From the NCBI RefSeq assembly GCF_003987045.1, contig NZ_PIPZ01000002.1, forward strand, positions 248,001 to 312,000: a stretch of DNA of 64,000 bases. Reading direction: 5' to 3'. Below, one piece after another: positions 15,165 through 25,323 of the stretch (position 1 is its first letter; each line of letters begins with the position of its first letter). The position numbers and the translations under genes were made by a program. The notes below the pieces were generated by a model. It ran no database searches, was not told where the DNA came from, and saw only the letters and a list, made by a program, of their open reading frames with translations. This DNA comes from Pseudidiomarina marina (GTDB taxonomy: Bacteria > Pseudomonadota > Gammaproteobacteria > Enterobacterales > Alteromonadaceae).

Positions 15165-15683
15165 CTATTTAGCGTCTTTAATTGCCGACAACACACGCAC
15201 AAACTTAGTAGGCACTTCGTTAATAGTACGAACGAACTTACTAACAGGCGCTTTGAAGGTTGCGAGCAATTTCGCCAATGCTTCGTCGCGAGTCGGAAGT
15301 GATGCAACAGCGTCAAGCTTGTCTGCGCCCATCAGGCCTGAGCCAATTGATAGTGCAGTAACTTTCAGGTGCTTACTGTCTTTAGCAAACTCTTTGAACA
15401 AACGTGCGGCAGAGCCTGGCGCGTCCAAAGAAAAACCGTAGACCAAAGGACCTGTTAACGCTGAATCCATGTCTTCAAACTTCGTGTCAACAAATGCACG
15501 CTTCGCTAGAGTGTTCCGAATAACTTTCAGATACACGCCTTGCTCACGCGCTTGACGACGAAGTTGAGTCATTTGCGCAACTTCCATACCACGATACTCA
15601 GCAACAGCGACGGATAGAGCGTTTGAAGCTACATCGTTAATTTCTTTAACGATTGCTTGTTTTGCTGCTAAACCTAGTGCCAC
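15165..15683 (-). CDS. rplJ: 50S ribosomal protein L10
   Basis: 172 residues with the chosen start. L10 anchors L7/L12 dimers on the ribosome and, with L12, represses its own translation in E. coli. The start is a GTG at 15683 (protein begins [12 protein letters not shown]), because AGAGGTGAT lies four bases upstream and because family members begin at this point. An in-frame TTG further upstream (15716) would add 11 poorly conserved residues. Typical conserved parts are [17 protein letters not shown] and [10 protein letters not shown]. Confidence 0.95.
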   Translation of the reverse strand: MALGLAAKQAIVKEINDVASNALSVAVAEYRGMEVAQMTQLRRQAREQGVYLKVIRNTLAKRAFVDTKFEDMDSALTGPLVYGFSLDAPGSAARLFKEFAKDSKHLKVTALSIGSGLMGADKLDAVASLPTRDEALAKLLATFKAPVSKFVRTINEVPTKFVRVLSAIKDAK

Positions 15684-15689
15684 TAGTAT

Positions 15690-15915
15690 CACCTCTTTTT
15701 TTAGCCCGCAGTTCAAAGAACTTTGGGCCGATCGTTACACATAGGTAGACCGTTATTGCATCTACCACGTTGTCACGGTGAATCTCTTACCCAGAGAGTC
15801 TGGATCGGATATCACCATCTGCGCAGGAAATTAAGTGTCGCTGAATAATCTCTCTCGAGATGTCAGCCGCGATACACCTGCGGTCTTGGACGGGAGCTAC
15901 AGCTCCAACCCATAA
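15690..15915 (-). promoter_or_regulatory. L10-type leader of rplJ-rplL
   Basis: A 236-bp gap between rplA and rplJ has no ORF but several stems on the minus strand. One is GGTAGA/TCTACC (15744-15766) around a TGCAATAACGG loop. Others are a CCAGA/TCTGG hairpin near 15793-15805 and a GGAGC/GCTCC hairpin near 15893-15906 just after rplA. The position and stem-rich character match the known L10 leader, where L10-L12 binding blocks translation of rplJ and rplL. Confidence 0.7.
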
Positions 15916-15919
15916 AACC

Positions 15920-16615
15920 TTAAGCTACAGTCAACGAACCTTGGTCGATGGCTACGCCAGCGCCCATAGTGGTTGAAAGGCTAACTTTCTTGATAAACTG
16001 ACCTTTCGCTGAAGACGGCTTCGCTTTTTTCAAAGCTGCCAACAATGCTTCAAGGTTTTCTTTCAATTTATCGTTATCAAAATCAACTTTACCGATAGTC
16101 GCGTGGATGATACCCGCTTTATCGTTACGGTAACGAATCTGACCTGCTTTTGCGTTCTTAACCGCAGTTGCAACGTCTGGCGTTACGGTACCAGTCTTAG
16201 GGTTTGGCATTAAGCCGCGTGGACCTAAGATTTGACCTAACATACCAACAACACGCATAGCGTCTGGAGAAGCGATAACAACGTCAAAGTTCATTTCGCC
16301 TTTCTTAACTTTCTCAGCTAAGTCTTCCATACCTACTAGGTCTGCACCAGCTTCTTTCGCTTTATCAGCGTTAGCACCGCTAGTGAAAACTGCTACACGT
16401 ACGTCACGACCAGTACCGTTTGGTAGTACAGTTGCACCACGAACGTTTTGGTCAGATTTACGAGCGTCGATACCCAAGTTTACAGATACATCAACGCTTT
16501 CTTTAAATTTTGCAGTCGCTAATTCTTTTAACAAGTTGATTGCTTCGTTGATTTCATAATCACGCGCTTCAACTTTTTCACGGATAAGACGTGCACGTTT
16601 GCTTAACTTAGCCAT
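15920..16615 (-). CDS. rplA: 50S ribosomal protein L1
   Basis: 231 residues from the ATG at 16615 ([15 protein letters not shown]), the family's normal start; a longer reading frame overlapping rplK is not needed. L1 forms the mobile stalk that moves deacylated tRNA from the E site, and it represses the rplK-rplA mRNA in E. coli. The conserved [16 protein letters not shown] segment is present near residues 127-143. It starts 1 bp after the rplK stop, so the two are probably translationally coupled. Confidence 0.97.
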   Translation of the reverse strand: MAKLSKRARLIREKVEARDYEINEAINLLKELATAKFKESVDVSVNLGIDARKSDQNVRGATVLPNGTGRDVRVAVFTSGANADKAKEAGADLVGMEDLAEKVKKGEMNFDVVIASPDAMRVVGMLGQILGPRGLMPNPKTGTVTPDVATAVKNAKAGQIRYRNDKAGIIHATIGKVDFDNDKLKENLEALLAALKKAKPSSAKGQFIKKVSLSTTMGAGVAIDQGSLTVA

Positions 16616-16616
16616 C

Positions 16617-17048
16617 TTACAGACCCTCCACATTCAGGCCCATTGCACGAGCAGAGCCGGCAATAGTACGTACCGCTGCGTCAAGGTCAGCCGCTGTTAA
16701 GTCTGGCTCTTTAACCTTCGCAATTTCTTCCAGCTGAGCACGAGTCACAGTACCCACTTTTTCAGTGTTAGGACGGCCTGAACCGCTCTTGATACCGGCT
16801 GCTTTCTTCAACAAGAATGCTGCTGGAGGAGTTTTGGTGATGAACGTGAATGAACGATCTTCAAAAACGCTAATTTCTACTGGAACTGGCGCGCCTTTCT
16901 CAAGCTGGTCAGTTGCAGCGTTAAACGCTTTACAGAATTCCATGATGTTCACACCGTGCTGACCCAAAGCTGGACCAACTGGTGGTGACGGGTTAGCTGC
17001 ACCAGCTGCTACTTGCAACTTGATGATAGCTTTTAACTTCTTAGCCAT
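16617..17048 (-). CDS. rplK: 50S ribosomal protein L11
   Basis: 143 residues. Forms the GTPase-associated centre with 23S rRNA and is needed for RelA activation. The Pro-rich N-terminal segment [20 protein letters not shown] is conserved. First gene of the rplKAJL-rpoBC block, with its own strong promoter (17137-17165) about 90 bp upstream. Confidence 0.97.
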   Translation of the reverse strand: MAKKLKAIIKLQVAAGAANPSPPVGPALGQHGVNIMEFCKAFNAATDQLEKGAPVPVEISVFEDRSFTFITKTPPAAFLLKKAAGIKSGSGRPNTEKVGTVTRAQLEEIAKVKEPDLTAADLDAAVRTIAGSARAMGLNVEGL

Positions 17049-17136
17049 GTTTATGCCTCTTGGTTGTGGGTCAAACGCCTCGTAAATCTAAGAGATGACT
17101 TACTCTAACGGCTCCCCAATATAAAAAAGGAGGCGA

Positions 17137-17165
17137 ATTATAGTCCTATTCGCCCCTCATTGCAA
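17137..17165 (-). promoter_or_regulatory. Sigma-70 promoter of rplK-rplA-rplJ-rplL-rpoBC
   Basis: On the minus strand -35 TTGCAA (17160-17165), a 17-bp spacer and a consensus -10 TATAAT (17137-17142). A GGCGAAT / ATTCGCC dyad brackets the -10 region (about 17132-17153). The heptamer repeat array lies just upstream of the -35. Confidence 0.85.
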
Positions 17166-17190
17166 CAAGCGAAGTGCGTTTTTCGTACAC

Positions 17191-17274
17191 TTCGTTATTC
17201 GTTATTCGTTATTCGTTATTCGTTATTCGTCTTTAGTGTTTCACGAGTAACCAATAACCAATAACGATTAACGC
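17191..17274. repeat. CGTTATT heptamer array and inverted partner, nusG-rplK spacer
   Basis: 17191-17230 is an uninterrupted 40-bp array of the 7-bp unit TTCGTTA (5.7 copies). After 13 bp, 17244-17274 carries a degenerate inverted array (units like ATAACCA, ATAACGA) that could pair with it to form a long imperfect hairpin. It lies between the nusG stop and the rplK promoter. Confidence 0.85.
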
Positions 17275-17283
17275 TTTTGGGTT

Positions 17284-17829
17284 TTAGGCCTTTTCGACCT
17301 GGCCGAACTCGAGTTCGACCGGCGTTGCACGACCGAAAATAGAAACCGATACAGTCAAACGGCTCTTCTCATAATCAACGCTTTCAACCGTACCATTGAA
17401 ATCTGCAAACGGGCCATCGTTAACGCGAACCACTTCACCTGGTTCAAACAACGTTTTCGGCTTCGGCTTATCAACAGATTCTTGCAGACGGTTTAAAATA
17501 ATATCTGCTTCTTTCTGAGTGATTGGCGTAGGACGCTCCTGCGTACCGCCAATAAAACCTAATACTCGTGGGATGCTTTTTACCAAGTGCCACGCATCTT
17601 CATCCATCGCCATTTCTACAAGAACATAGCCTGGGAAGAATTTACGTTCGCTTTTCGCACGCTTACCAGCTTTCATTTCAACAACTTCTTCGGTAGGCAC
17701 TAACACTTCACCGAATTTATCTTCCATGCCGTGCATTTTGATATGCTCGCGCAAAGAATCGGCTACGCGCTTCTCGAAACCTGAGAATGCTTGAACCACG
17801 TACCAGCGTTTTTTCACTTGATCAGTCAT
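17284..17829 (-). CDS. nusG: Transcription termination/antitermination factor NusG
   Basis: 181 residues, the same length as E. coli NusG. N-terminal NGN domain ([17 protein letters not shown]) contacts RNA polymerase; the C-terminal KOW domain ([20 protein letters not shown]) binds Rho or S10. Only 3 bp separate it from secE, the usual pairing. Confidence 0.98.
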   Translation of the reverse strand: MTDQVKKRWYVVQAFSGFEKRVADSLREHIKMHGMEDKFGEVLVPTEEVVEMKAGKRAKSERKFFPGYVLVEMAMDEDAWHLVKSIPRVLGFIGGTQERPTPITQKEADIILNRLQESVDKPKPKTLFEPGEVVRVNDGPFADFNGTVESVDYEKSRLTVSVSIFGRATPVELEFGQVEKA

Positions 17830-17832
17830 TGA

Positions 17833-18213
17833 TTAAAACTCCAGTCCGGTGAAGAAGCCTACGATGCGCACCAAAATCGCATCCATACCCCACAGAATTA
17901 ATGAAACGATTGCGGTAGCAACAACGACGATCAAAGTCGTTTGCGTCGCTTCTTGGCGCGATGGCCATACAACGCGGCGCGTCTCTTTGCGGCTTTCTTT
18001 GGCAAATTCGCGGAATTGGCGACCCTTACCAGTCATACCTGCAATCACACCCGCAATAACAACTAAAAGTACCACGCCAATGGCACGATAAAGTACAGAC
18101 ACTTGGTCACCATAATAGTAGTTACCCAGTACTGCAGCAGCGAGCAGTGCAATAGCGACGATCCATTTTAAGCCGTCGAGTGAGCTGCTTTGCGTTTCGG
18201 TGTTTGCACTCAT
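17833..18213 (-). CDS. secE: Preprotein translocase subunit SecE
   Basis: 126 residues with three hydrophobic segments near 16-35, 40-60 and 95-118, as in the three-helix gammaproteobacterial form. The conserved cytoplasmic amphipathic segment FAKESRKETRRVVWPSRQE precedes the last helix. It stabilises the SecYEG channel. Upstream are a heptamer repeat array and tRNA-Trp. Confidence 0.96.
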   Translation of the reverse strand: MSANTETQSSSLDGLKWIVAIALLAAAVLGNYYYGDQVSVLYRAIGVVLLVVIAGVIAGMTGKGRQFREFAKESRKETRRVVWPSRQEATQTTLIVVVATAIVSLILWGMDAILVRIVGFFTGLEF

Positions 18214-18235
18214 TATTCAATCCTGTTTGAAAAAC

Positions 18236-18310
18236 CGTTACTCGTTATTCGTTATTCGTTATTCGCCACTTCGAGTAACGACAAGCGGAGCGATCGACAA
18301 ACGAATAACG
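18236..18310. repeat. CGTTATT heptamer array, tRNA-Trp to secE spacer
   Basis: Four consecutive units (CGTTACT then three CGTTATT, 18236-18263) are followed by a core ACGACAAGCG-GAGCGATCG and then an inverted CGAATAACG end near 18302-18310. The core is nearly repeated at 18573-18590 in the next element. Confidence 0.8.
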
Positions 18311-18323
18311 CCTTTAATCTGTT

Positions 18324-18400
18324 TGGCAGGGGTGGAGGGATTCGAACCCCCAACCGTCGGTTTTGGAGACCGCTGTTCTACCAATTGGAACTACACCCCT
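18324..18400 (-). tRNA. trpT: tRNA-Trp (anticodon CCA)
   Basis: Cloverleaf on the minus strand with acceptor AGGGGTG / CACCCCT, anticodon loop TCTCCAAAA, T-arm GGTTCGAATCC and an encoded 3' CCA. Lies between tufB and secE, a position seen in many gammaproteobacteria. Confidence 0.97.
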
Positions 18401-18460
18401 GCAAGTTCTGTACATGTGACAGAAACGGACGCTGTATTATACCGATCAAAGACCGTAAAA

Positions 18461-18611
18461 CAAGGGGAACTGCAAGAGCGTTAGTCGTTATTCGATCGTT
18501 CACTGCGTTCACTGTTCGTGCGTTCGGCTTCGCCTCACTGTTCGAAGTGTAGTTACCGAACAGCGAAGCGGACGACAAGCGTAGCGATCGAATAACGAAT
18601 AACGCTTTTGC
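18461..18611. repeat. Heptamer-based inverted-repeat element, copy 2 (tufB side)
   Basis: Arms 18472-18498 and 18585-18611 are 27-bp inverted copies with 25 matches, starting GCAAGAGCG and built from CGTTATT-like units. The 86-bp centre has a smaller inverted repeat (CTGTTCG / CGAACAG) and the CGACAAGCG-TAGCGATCG core. The left outer flank (18461-18471) closely matches that of copy 1. There is no convincing ORF. Confidence 0.8.
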
Positions 18612-18641
18612 AATTAAAAAAGGGAGCCGAAGCTCCCTTTT
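18612..18641 (-). terminator. Intrinsic terminator of tufB
   Basis: The stem-loop AAAAGGGAGC-UUCG-GCTCCCTTTT (18618-18641) is identical to the one after tufA, followed on the minus strand by a T tract. A second possible stem CCCGGC/GCCGGG lies between the stop codon and this hairpin (about 18652-18683). Confidence 0.92.
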
Positions 18642-18688
18642 CTAAACAACCCGGCCTTACCCTCATAGAGAGAACGCCGGGCTACGCA

Positions 18689-19873
18689 TTAAGCGATGAT
18701 CTTAGATACAACGCCTGCGCCTACGGTACGACCACCTTCACGAATCGCGAAACGAAGACCTTCGTCCATCGCGATTGGGTGAATCAGTTCAACTACGAAC
18801 TTCAGGTTGTCGCCTGGCATAACCATCTCTACGCCTTCTGGCAACTGTACTGCACCAGTTACGTCCGTGGTACGGAAGTAGAACTGTGGACGGTAGCCTT
18901 TGAAGAATGGAGTGTGACGACCACCTTCTTCTTTGGTCAATACGTACACTTCAGCTTCGAACTGAGTGTGTGGCGTGATTGAACCTGGCTTCGCCAATAC
19001 TTGACCACGTTGAATCTCGTCACGCTTAGTACCACGCAACAACGCACCGATGTTCTCGCCTGCACGACCTTCGTCAAGCAACTTACGGAACATTTCAACA
19101 CCAGTTACAGTCGTCTTCGTTGTATCTTGGATACCTACGATTTCGACTTCGTCACCAGTGCGAACGATACCGCGCTCAACACGACCAGTTACTACAGTAC
19201 CACGGCCTGAGATTGAGAATACGTCTTCGATTGGCATGATGAACGGCTTGTCGATATCACGCTCTGGCTCTGGAATGTATGAATCCAAAGCTTCTGCCAA
19301 TTCGATGATTTTCTTCTCCCACTTCTCTTCGCCTTCCAATGCTTTCAATGCTGAACCTTGGATTACTGGCAAATCGTCGCCTGGGAAATCGTACTCAGAA
19401 AGAAGTTCACGAACTTCCATCTCAACCAATTCCAACAACTCTTCGTCGTCGACCATGTCACACTTGTTCATGAACACGATGATGTATGGAACACCAACCT
19501 GACGTGACAACAAGATGTGCTCACGAGTTTGTGGCATTGGGCCGTCAGTCGCAGCAACTACCAAGATAGCGCCGTCCATCTGCGCCGCACCGGTGATCAT
19601 GTTTTTAACATAGTCAGCGTGTCCTGGGCAGTCTACGTGTGCGTAGTGACGTGCTGGAGTATCGTACTCAACGTGTGAAGTTGCGATGGTGATACCACGC
19701 GCTTTTTCTTCTGGTGCGTTATCGATTTGATCGAATGCACGTGCTGAACCACCGTAGGTTTTCGCCAATACTGTGGTGATCGCAGCGGTCAGAGTAGTTT
19801 TACCGTGGTCAACGTGGCCGATTGTACCGACGTTAACGTGCGGTTTGGAACGTTCAAATTTTTCTTTTGCCAT
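18689..19873 (-). CDS. tufB: Elongation factor Tu, copy B
   Basis: 394 residues, identical in amino acid sequence to copy A; eight silent base differences are scattered between 18911 and 19325. The start is the ATG at 19873 ([12 protein letters not shown]). The frame stays open for 78 further codons upstream, but that part runs through the tRNA genes and is not coding. It follows the Thr-Tyr-Gly-Thr tRNA cluster, the same arrangement as E. coli tufB, so tRNAs and EF-Tu mRNA are probably processed from one transcript. Confidence 0.98.
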   Translation of the reverse strand: MAKEKFERSKPHVNVGTIGHVDHGKTTLTAAITTVLAKTYGGSARAFDQIDNAPEEKARGITIATSHVEYDTPARHYAHVDCPGHADYVKNMITGAAQMDGAILVVAATDGPMPQTREHILLSRQVGVPYIIVFMNKCDMVDDEELLELVEMEVRELLSEYDFPGDDLPVIQGSALKALEGEEKWEKKIIELAEALDSYIPEPERDIDKPFIMPIEDVFSISGRGTVVTGRVERGIVRTGDEVEIVGIQDTTKTTVTGVEMFRKLLDEGRAGENIGALLRGTKRDEIQRGQVLAKPGSITPHTQFEAEVYVLTKEEGGRHTPFFKGYRPQFYFRTTDVTGAVQLPEGVEMVMPGDNLKFVVELIHPIAMDEGLRFAIREGGRTVGAGVVSKIIA

Positions 19874-19983
19874 GACAGCCTCTTTTTGGACAACGTACGG
19901 TGGATTAACACCAACAATTGAAAATCTATAGCCGGCGATTATGCCGAAATAAGCGAGACAAGGGAAGAGTTTGGCCTGACACA

Positions 19984-20060
19984 TGGTGCTGATAGGCGGA
20001 TTTGAACCGCCGACCTCACCCTTACCAAGGGTGCGCTCTACCAACTGAGCTATATCAGCA
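19984..20060 (-). tRNA. thrT: tRNA-Thr (anticodon GGT)
   Basis: Minus-strand cloverleaf beginning TGCTGATATAGCTC, anticodon loop CTTGGTAAG, T-arm GGTTCAAATCC, encoded CCA. Last tRNA before tufB. Confidence 0.96.
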
Positions 20061-20074
20061 CAATACAGATTATT

Positions 20075-20149
<75 letters not shown>

Positions 20150-20215
20150 ATGCCTTGAATCGGGCCACCTCAAACCATTCTGGACTCACCGCATTCGCAT
20201 GACCATGCTAAAAAG

Positions 20216-20300
20216 TGGTGGAGGGGGCAGGATTCGAACCTGCGAAGGCTGAGCCGTCAGATTTACAGTCTGATCCCTTTGACCGCTCGGGAACCCCTCC
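20216..20300 (-). tRNA. tyrU: tRNA-Tyr (anticodon GTA)
   Basis: 85-nt type II tRNA on the minus strand: acceptor GGAGGGG / CCCCTCC, anticodon loop CTGTAAA, a long variable arm, T-arm GGTTCGAATCC, encoded CCA. Second tRNA of the cluster. Confidence 0.96.
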
Positions 20301-20317
20301 AAAACCAGATTTTAAAA

Positions 20318-20393
<76 letters not shown>

Positions 20394-20413
20394 ACCCCGG
20401 TTAGGTGGAGCGC

Positions 20414-20442
20414 ATTCTATTGTATCAATTTTGATGATGCAA
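20414..20442 (-). promoter_or_regulatory. Promoter of the tRNA-tufB operon
   Basis: On the minus strand -35 TTGCAT (20437-20442), 17-bp spacer, -10 TAGAAT (20414-20419), then a GC-rich GCGC discriminator of the kind associated with stringent control of stable RNA promoters. It is about 20 bp before the first tRNA. Confidence 0.8.
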
Positions 20443-20482
20443 TAGGAAATACCATTTTTTTTAGCTTTCTTGGTTCGATCGG

Positions 20483-23024
<2,542 letters not shown>

Positions 23025-23035
23025 ATATAGGTGTC

Positions 23036-23087
23036 CGTTATTCGTTATTCGTTATTCGTTATTCGTTATTCGTTATTCGTTATTCGT
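23036..23087. repeat. CGTTATT heptamer array, seven perfect copies
   Basis: Seven uninterrupted copies of CGTTATT followed by CGT, 52 bp in all. It is the longest array in the window. It lies just upstream of the kynureninase-like gene start (23024) and before the hflC terminator. Confidence 0.95.
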
Positions 23088-23101
23088 CAGAGAGTAAACA
23101 C

Positions 23102-23128
23102 AAAAAACCCGCGGGACAACCGCGGGTT
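23102..23128 (-). terminator. Intrinsic terminator of the hfq-hflXKC operon
   Basis: Minus-strand stem AACCCGCGG / CCGCGGGTT with a 5-base loop, followed by six T residues (plus-strand A run 23102-23107). It lies 67 bp beyond the hflC stop. Confidence 0.9.
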
Positions 23129-23129
23129 C

Positions 23130-23198
23130 CTAATATCCAATATCTAATAGCTAATATCGCTCTTGCTTTTAACTAGCTAATATCGCTCTTGCTTTTAA
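23130..23198. repeat. TAATATC half-element and 26-bp tandem duplication
   Basis: 23130-23159 is an exact 30/30 reverse-complement match of bases 1501-1530, the left arm of the element near tufA, here without its inverted partner. Its end, AGCTAATATCGCTCTTGCTTTTAA, is then duplicated at a 26-bp spacing (23149-23172 and 23175-23198). The second copy supplies the stop codon of hflC. Confidence 0.9.
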
Positions 23199-24079
23199 TT
23201 CGCAGTCGCTTTGTTTAGATATTTAAAGAAGTCGCTATCTGGCTCAAGTACCAAGACATCGTTGCCAGCTTCAAAGCTCTTTTCATAAGCCTGTAGGCTT
23301 CGAATAAACGAGAAGAACTCTGAATCTTTGTTGTAAGCACTAGCATAAATACCAGCCGCTTCAGCATCACCCTGACCACGTAACTGACGTGACTCACGTT
23401 CAGCATCGGCTAGCATAACCGTTACCCGCGCATCAACATCAGCACGAATAAATTCAGCTTGCTCACGACCCTCTGAGCGGTGCTCCATGGCAACCGCTTG
23501 ACGTTCTGCACGCATACGCTGGAAAATTGATTGACTGACTTCGGTCGGCAAATTAATTTGCATGACGCGAACATCAATGACTTCAATGCCTAGCTCTTGT
23601 GCACTATCAGCACCACGAATAAGCGCCTCACGCATGAGGTTATCACGCTCACCAGAGACGATTTCTTTGATAGTACGGCTACCAAATTCCGCACGAAGAC
23701 CACTGCTTACACGACGCGTTAAGAGCGCTTCTGCTTGTGCTTGGTTACCGCCATTCGTTGAAAGGTAATACGTTGCGAAATCAGAAATACGCCATTTCAC
23801 ATAGGTATCAACAATCAAATCTTTTTTCTCGCTGGTCACGAAGCGATCTGGATTACCATCAAGCGTTTTGAAACGCGCATCAAGACGTTTTACGTCTTCA
23901 ATGAATGGTAATTTGAAGTGCAGACCAGGAGCATACACGGTTGCTTCGCCAGTATCGGCGTCGCGTAATACCTTACCAAACTGAACCACAATGGCGCGTT
24001 GGCCTTCTTTCACTACGAACACCGACGAAAAGCCGAGTACGACAGCGACGATAACTAATACAGCTACAAAGTTTTTCAT
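23195..24079 (-). CDS. hflC: Protease modulator HflC
   Basis: 294 residues. A hydrophobic N-terminal anchor (about 4-22) is followed by a SPFH/band-7 domain (VVKEGQRAIVVQFGKV onward). With HflK it forms the membrane cage around FtsH and limits its proteolysis. It starts 3 bp after hflK. Its last codons and stop (NKATAN) fall at the edge of a tandemly duplicated repeat, so the C-terminus may have been reshaped by that repeat. Confidence 0.96.
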   Translation of the reverse strand: MKNFVAVLVIVAVVLGFSSVFVVKEGQRAIVVQFGKVLRDADTGEATVYAPGLHFKLPFIEDVKRLDARFKTLDGNPDRFVTSEKKDLIVDTYVKWRISDFATYYLSTNGGNQAQAEALLTRRVSSGLRAEFGSRTIKEIVSGERDNLMREALIRGADSAQELGIEVIDVRVMQINLPTEVSQSIFQRMRAERQAVAMEHRSEGREQAEFIRADVDARVTVMLADAERESRQLRGQGDAEAAGIYASAYNKDSEFFSFIRSLQAYEKSFEAGNDVLVLEPDSDFFKYLNKATAN

Positions 24080-24082
24080 CGT

Positions 24083-25270
24083 TTACCCCCGACCATCGTT
24101 GAAGCGATCGCTGGTGCGAACGCTATTGTTTGAGCGAGACGAGTTGCTTGACTCATTATTGTTAGAGCTTCGCGTTGGGCTCGAATTAGTGCCTTGCGCT
24201 TCACTACGCGCAGGCTGCTCTGTTGCACGCTGTTTCTCAAGAATTTTATCGAGCGGTAGATACATCATGTTATTACTACCTTCAACATCAACCATAACTT
24301 TGGCCGTGTTGCTGTAAATTTTCTCTAGCGTTTCAAGATACAGACGCTCGCGCGTGACTACAGGCGCGGCCTTGTACTGAGGCAAGAGTTCTTGGAAACG
24401 TGCGATTTCACCTTGTGCTTTTAACACGGTCTGCTCACGGTAAGCCTGAGCTTCTTGCAGAATACGGCGAACCTGACCACGAGCAAGCGGCTCAATTTCA
24501 CGCGCATAAGCTTCTGCTTCACGAATGAAGCGTTGCTCATCTTCTTGTGCCGCAATGGCATCATCGAACGCATCTTTCACAGCTTCTGGCGGGCGTGCTG
24601 GAAGTAAGTTCACATCAACCACCTGAATACCTAATTGGTATGGTGCAATAATGTTTTCCAATAACTCCAAGGTGTTTTGACGAACACTCTCACGACCTAC
24701 AGTTAGTACTTCGTCCATTGTGGTGTGACCCACTACGAAACGTAATGCACTATCAGTCGCTTGCGCCAAACTACGGTCGGCATTTTCAACCGCAAACAAA
24801 TAGTCGCGTGGATTAACGATACGATATTGAACGTCCAGCTCAACATGAACCACGTTCTCATCCTGAGTCAGCATAAAGCCTTCAGATTGGAACTGTTGCA
24901 CGTTGCTCACGTCGACTGTTTCCACCGTGTCGACTAAGAACGGGCGCCAGTGCAGACCAGACTCAACTAAGTTGTGGTATTGGCCAAAGCGCAATACGAT
25001 TCCGCGCTCTGCTTCTTTGACGGTATAAAAACCGGCAATGAACCAAATGACAACGGCAAGAATGACAATAACGCCGATTCCGCGCGACGGCATACCGCCA
25101 CCACTTTTGTTGGCGCCACCACCATTACCTTTGTTGCCGCCAAGACCTAACTTGCCAAGCAAGTTACGAATCGCTTCATCTAAATCAGGCGGGCCTTGAT
25201 CGCGGCCGCCTTGGTTTTTCCATGGATCACGGTCATTGTTATTACCGTTTCCCGGTTGATTCCAGGCCAT
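24083..25270 (-). CDS. hflK: FtsH protease modulator HflK
   Basis: 395 residues. Gly/Asn-rich cytoplasmic N-terminus (MAWNQPGNGNNNDRDPWKN), one membrane helix near 70-88, then a SPFH/band-7 domain and a long helical region. The C-terminal 40 residues are Ser/Asn/Arg-rich and low in complexity. Paired with hflC as in E. coli. Confidence 0.97.
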   Translation of the reverse strand: MAWNQPGNGNNNDRDPWKNQGGRDQGPPDLDEAIRNLLGKLGLGGNKGNGGGANKSGGGMPSRGIGVIVILAVVIWFIAGFYTVKEAERGIVLRFGQYHNLVESGLHWRPFLVDTVETVDVSNVQQFQSEGFMLTQDENVVHVELDVQYRIVNPRDYLFAVENADRSLAQATDSALRFVVGHTTMDEVLTVGRESVRQNTLELLENIIAPYQLGIQVVDVNLLPARPPEAVKDAFDDAIAAQEDEQRFIREAEAYAREIEPLARGQVRRILQEAQAYREQTVLKAQGEIARFQELLPQYKAAPVVTRERLYLETLEKIYSNTAKVMVDVEGSNNMMYLPLDKILEKQRATEQPARSEAQGTNSSPTRSSNNNESSNSSRSNNSVRTSDRFNDGRG

Positions 25271-25323
25271 TGATTACTCCAACTCTGGGTAGTTTAAAAT
25301 AAGTTTTATTAAAAATGTTGCAG

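Noticed and set aside
18190..18552. Frames across tRNA-Trp and the neighbouring repeats
   Set aside because: They cover a tRNA and low-complexity repeats; the peptides reflect the repeat units.
23036..23087. Repeat array as a possible CRISPR
   Set aside because: Units are 7 bp with no spacers, and no cas genes are present.
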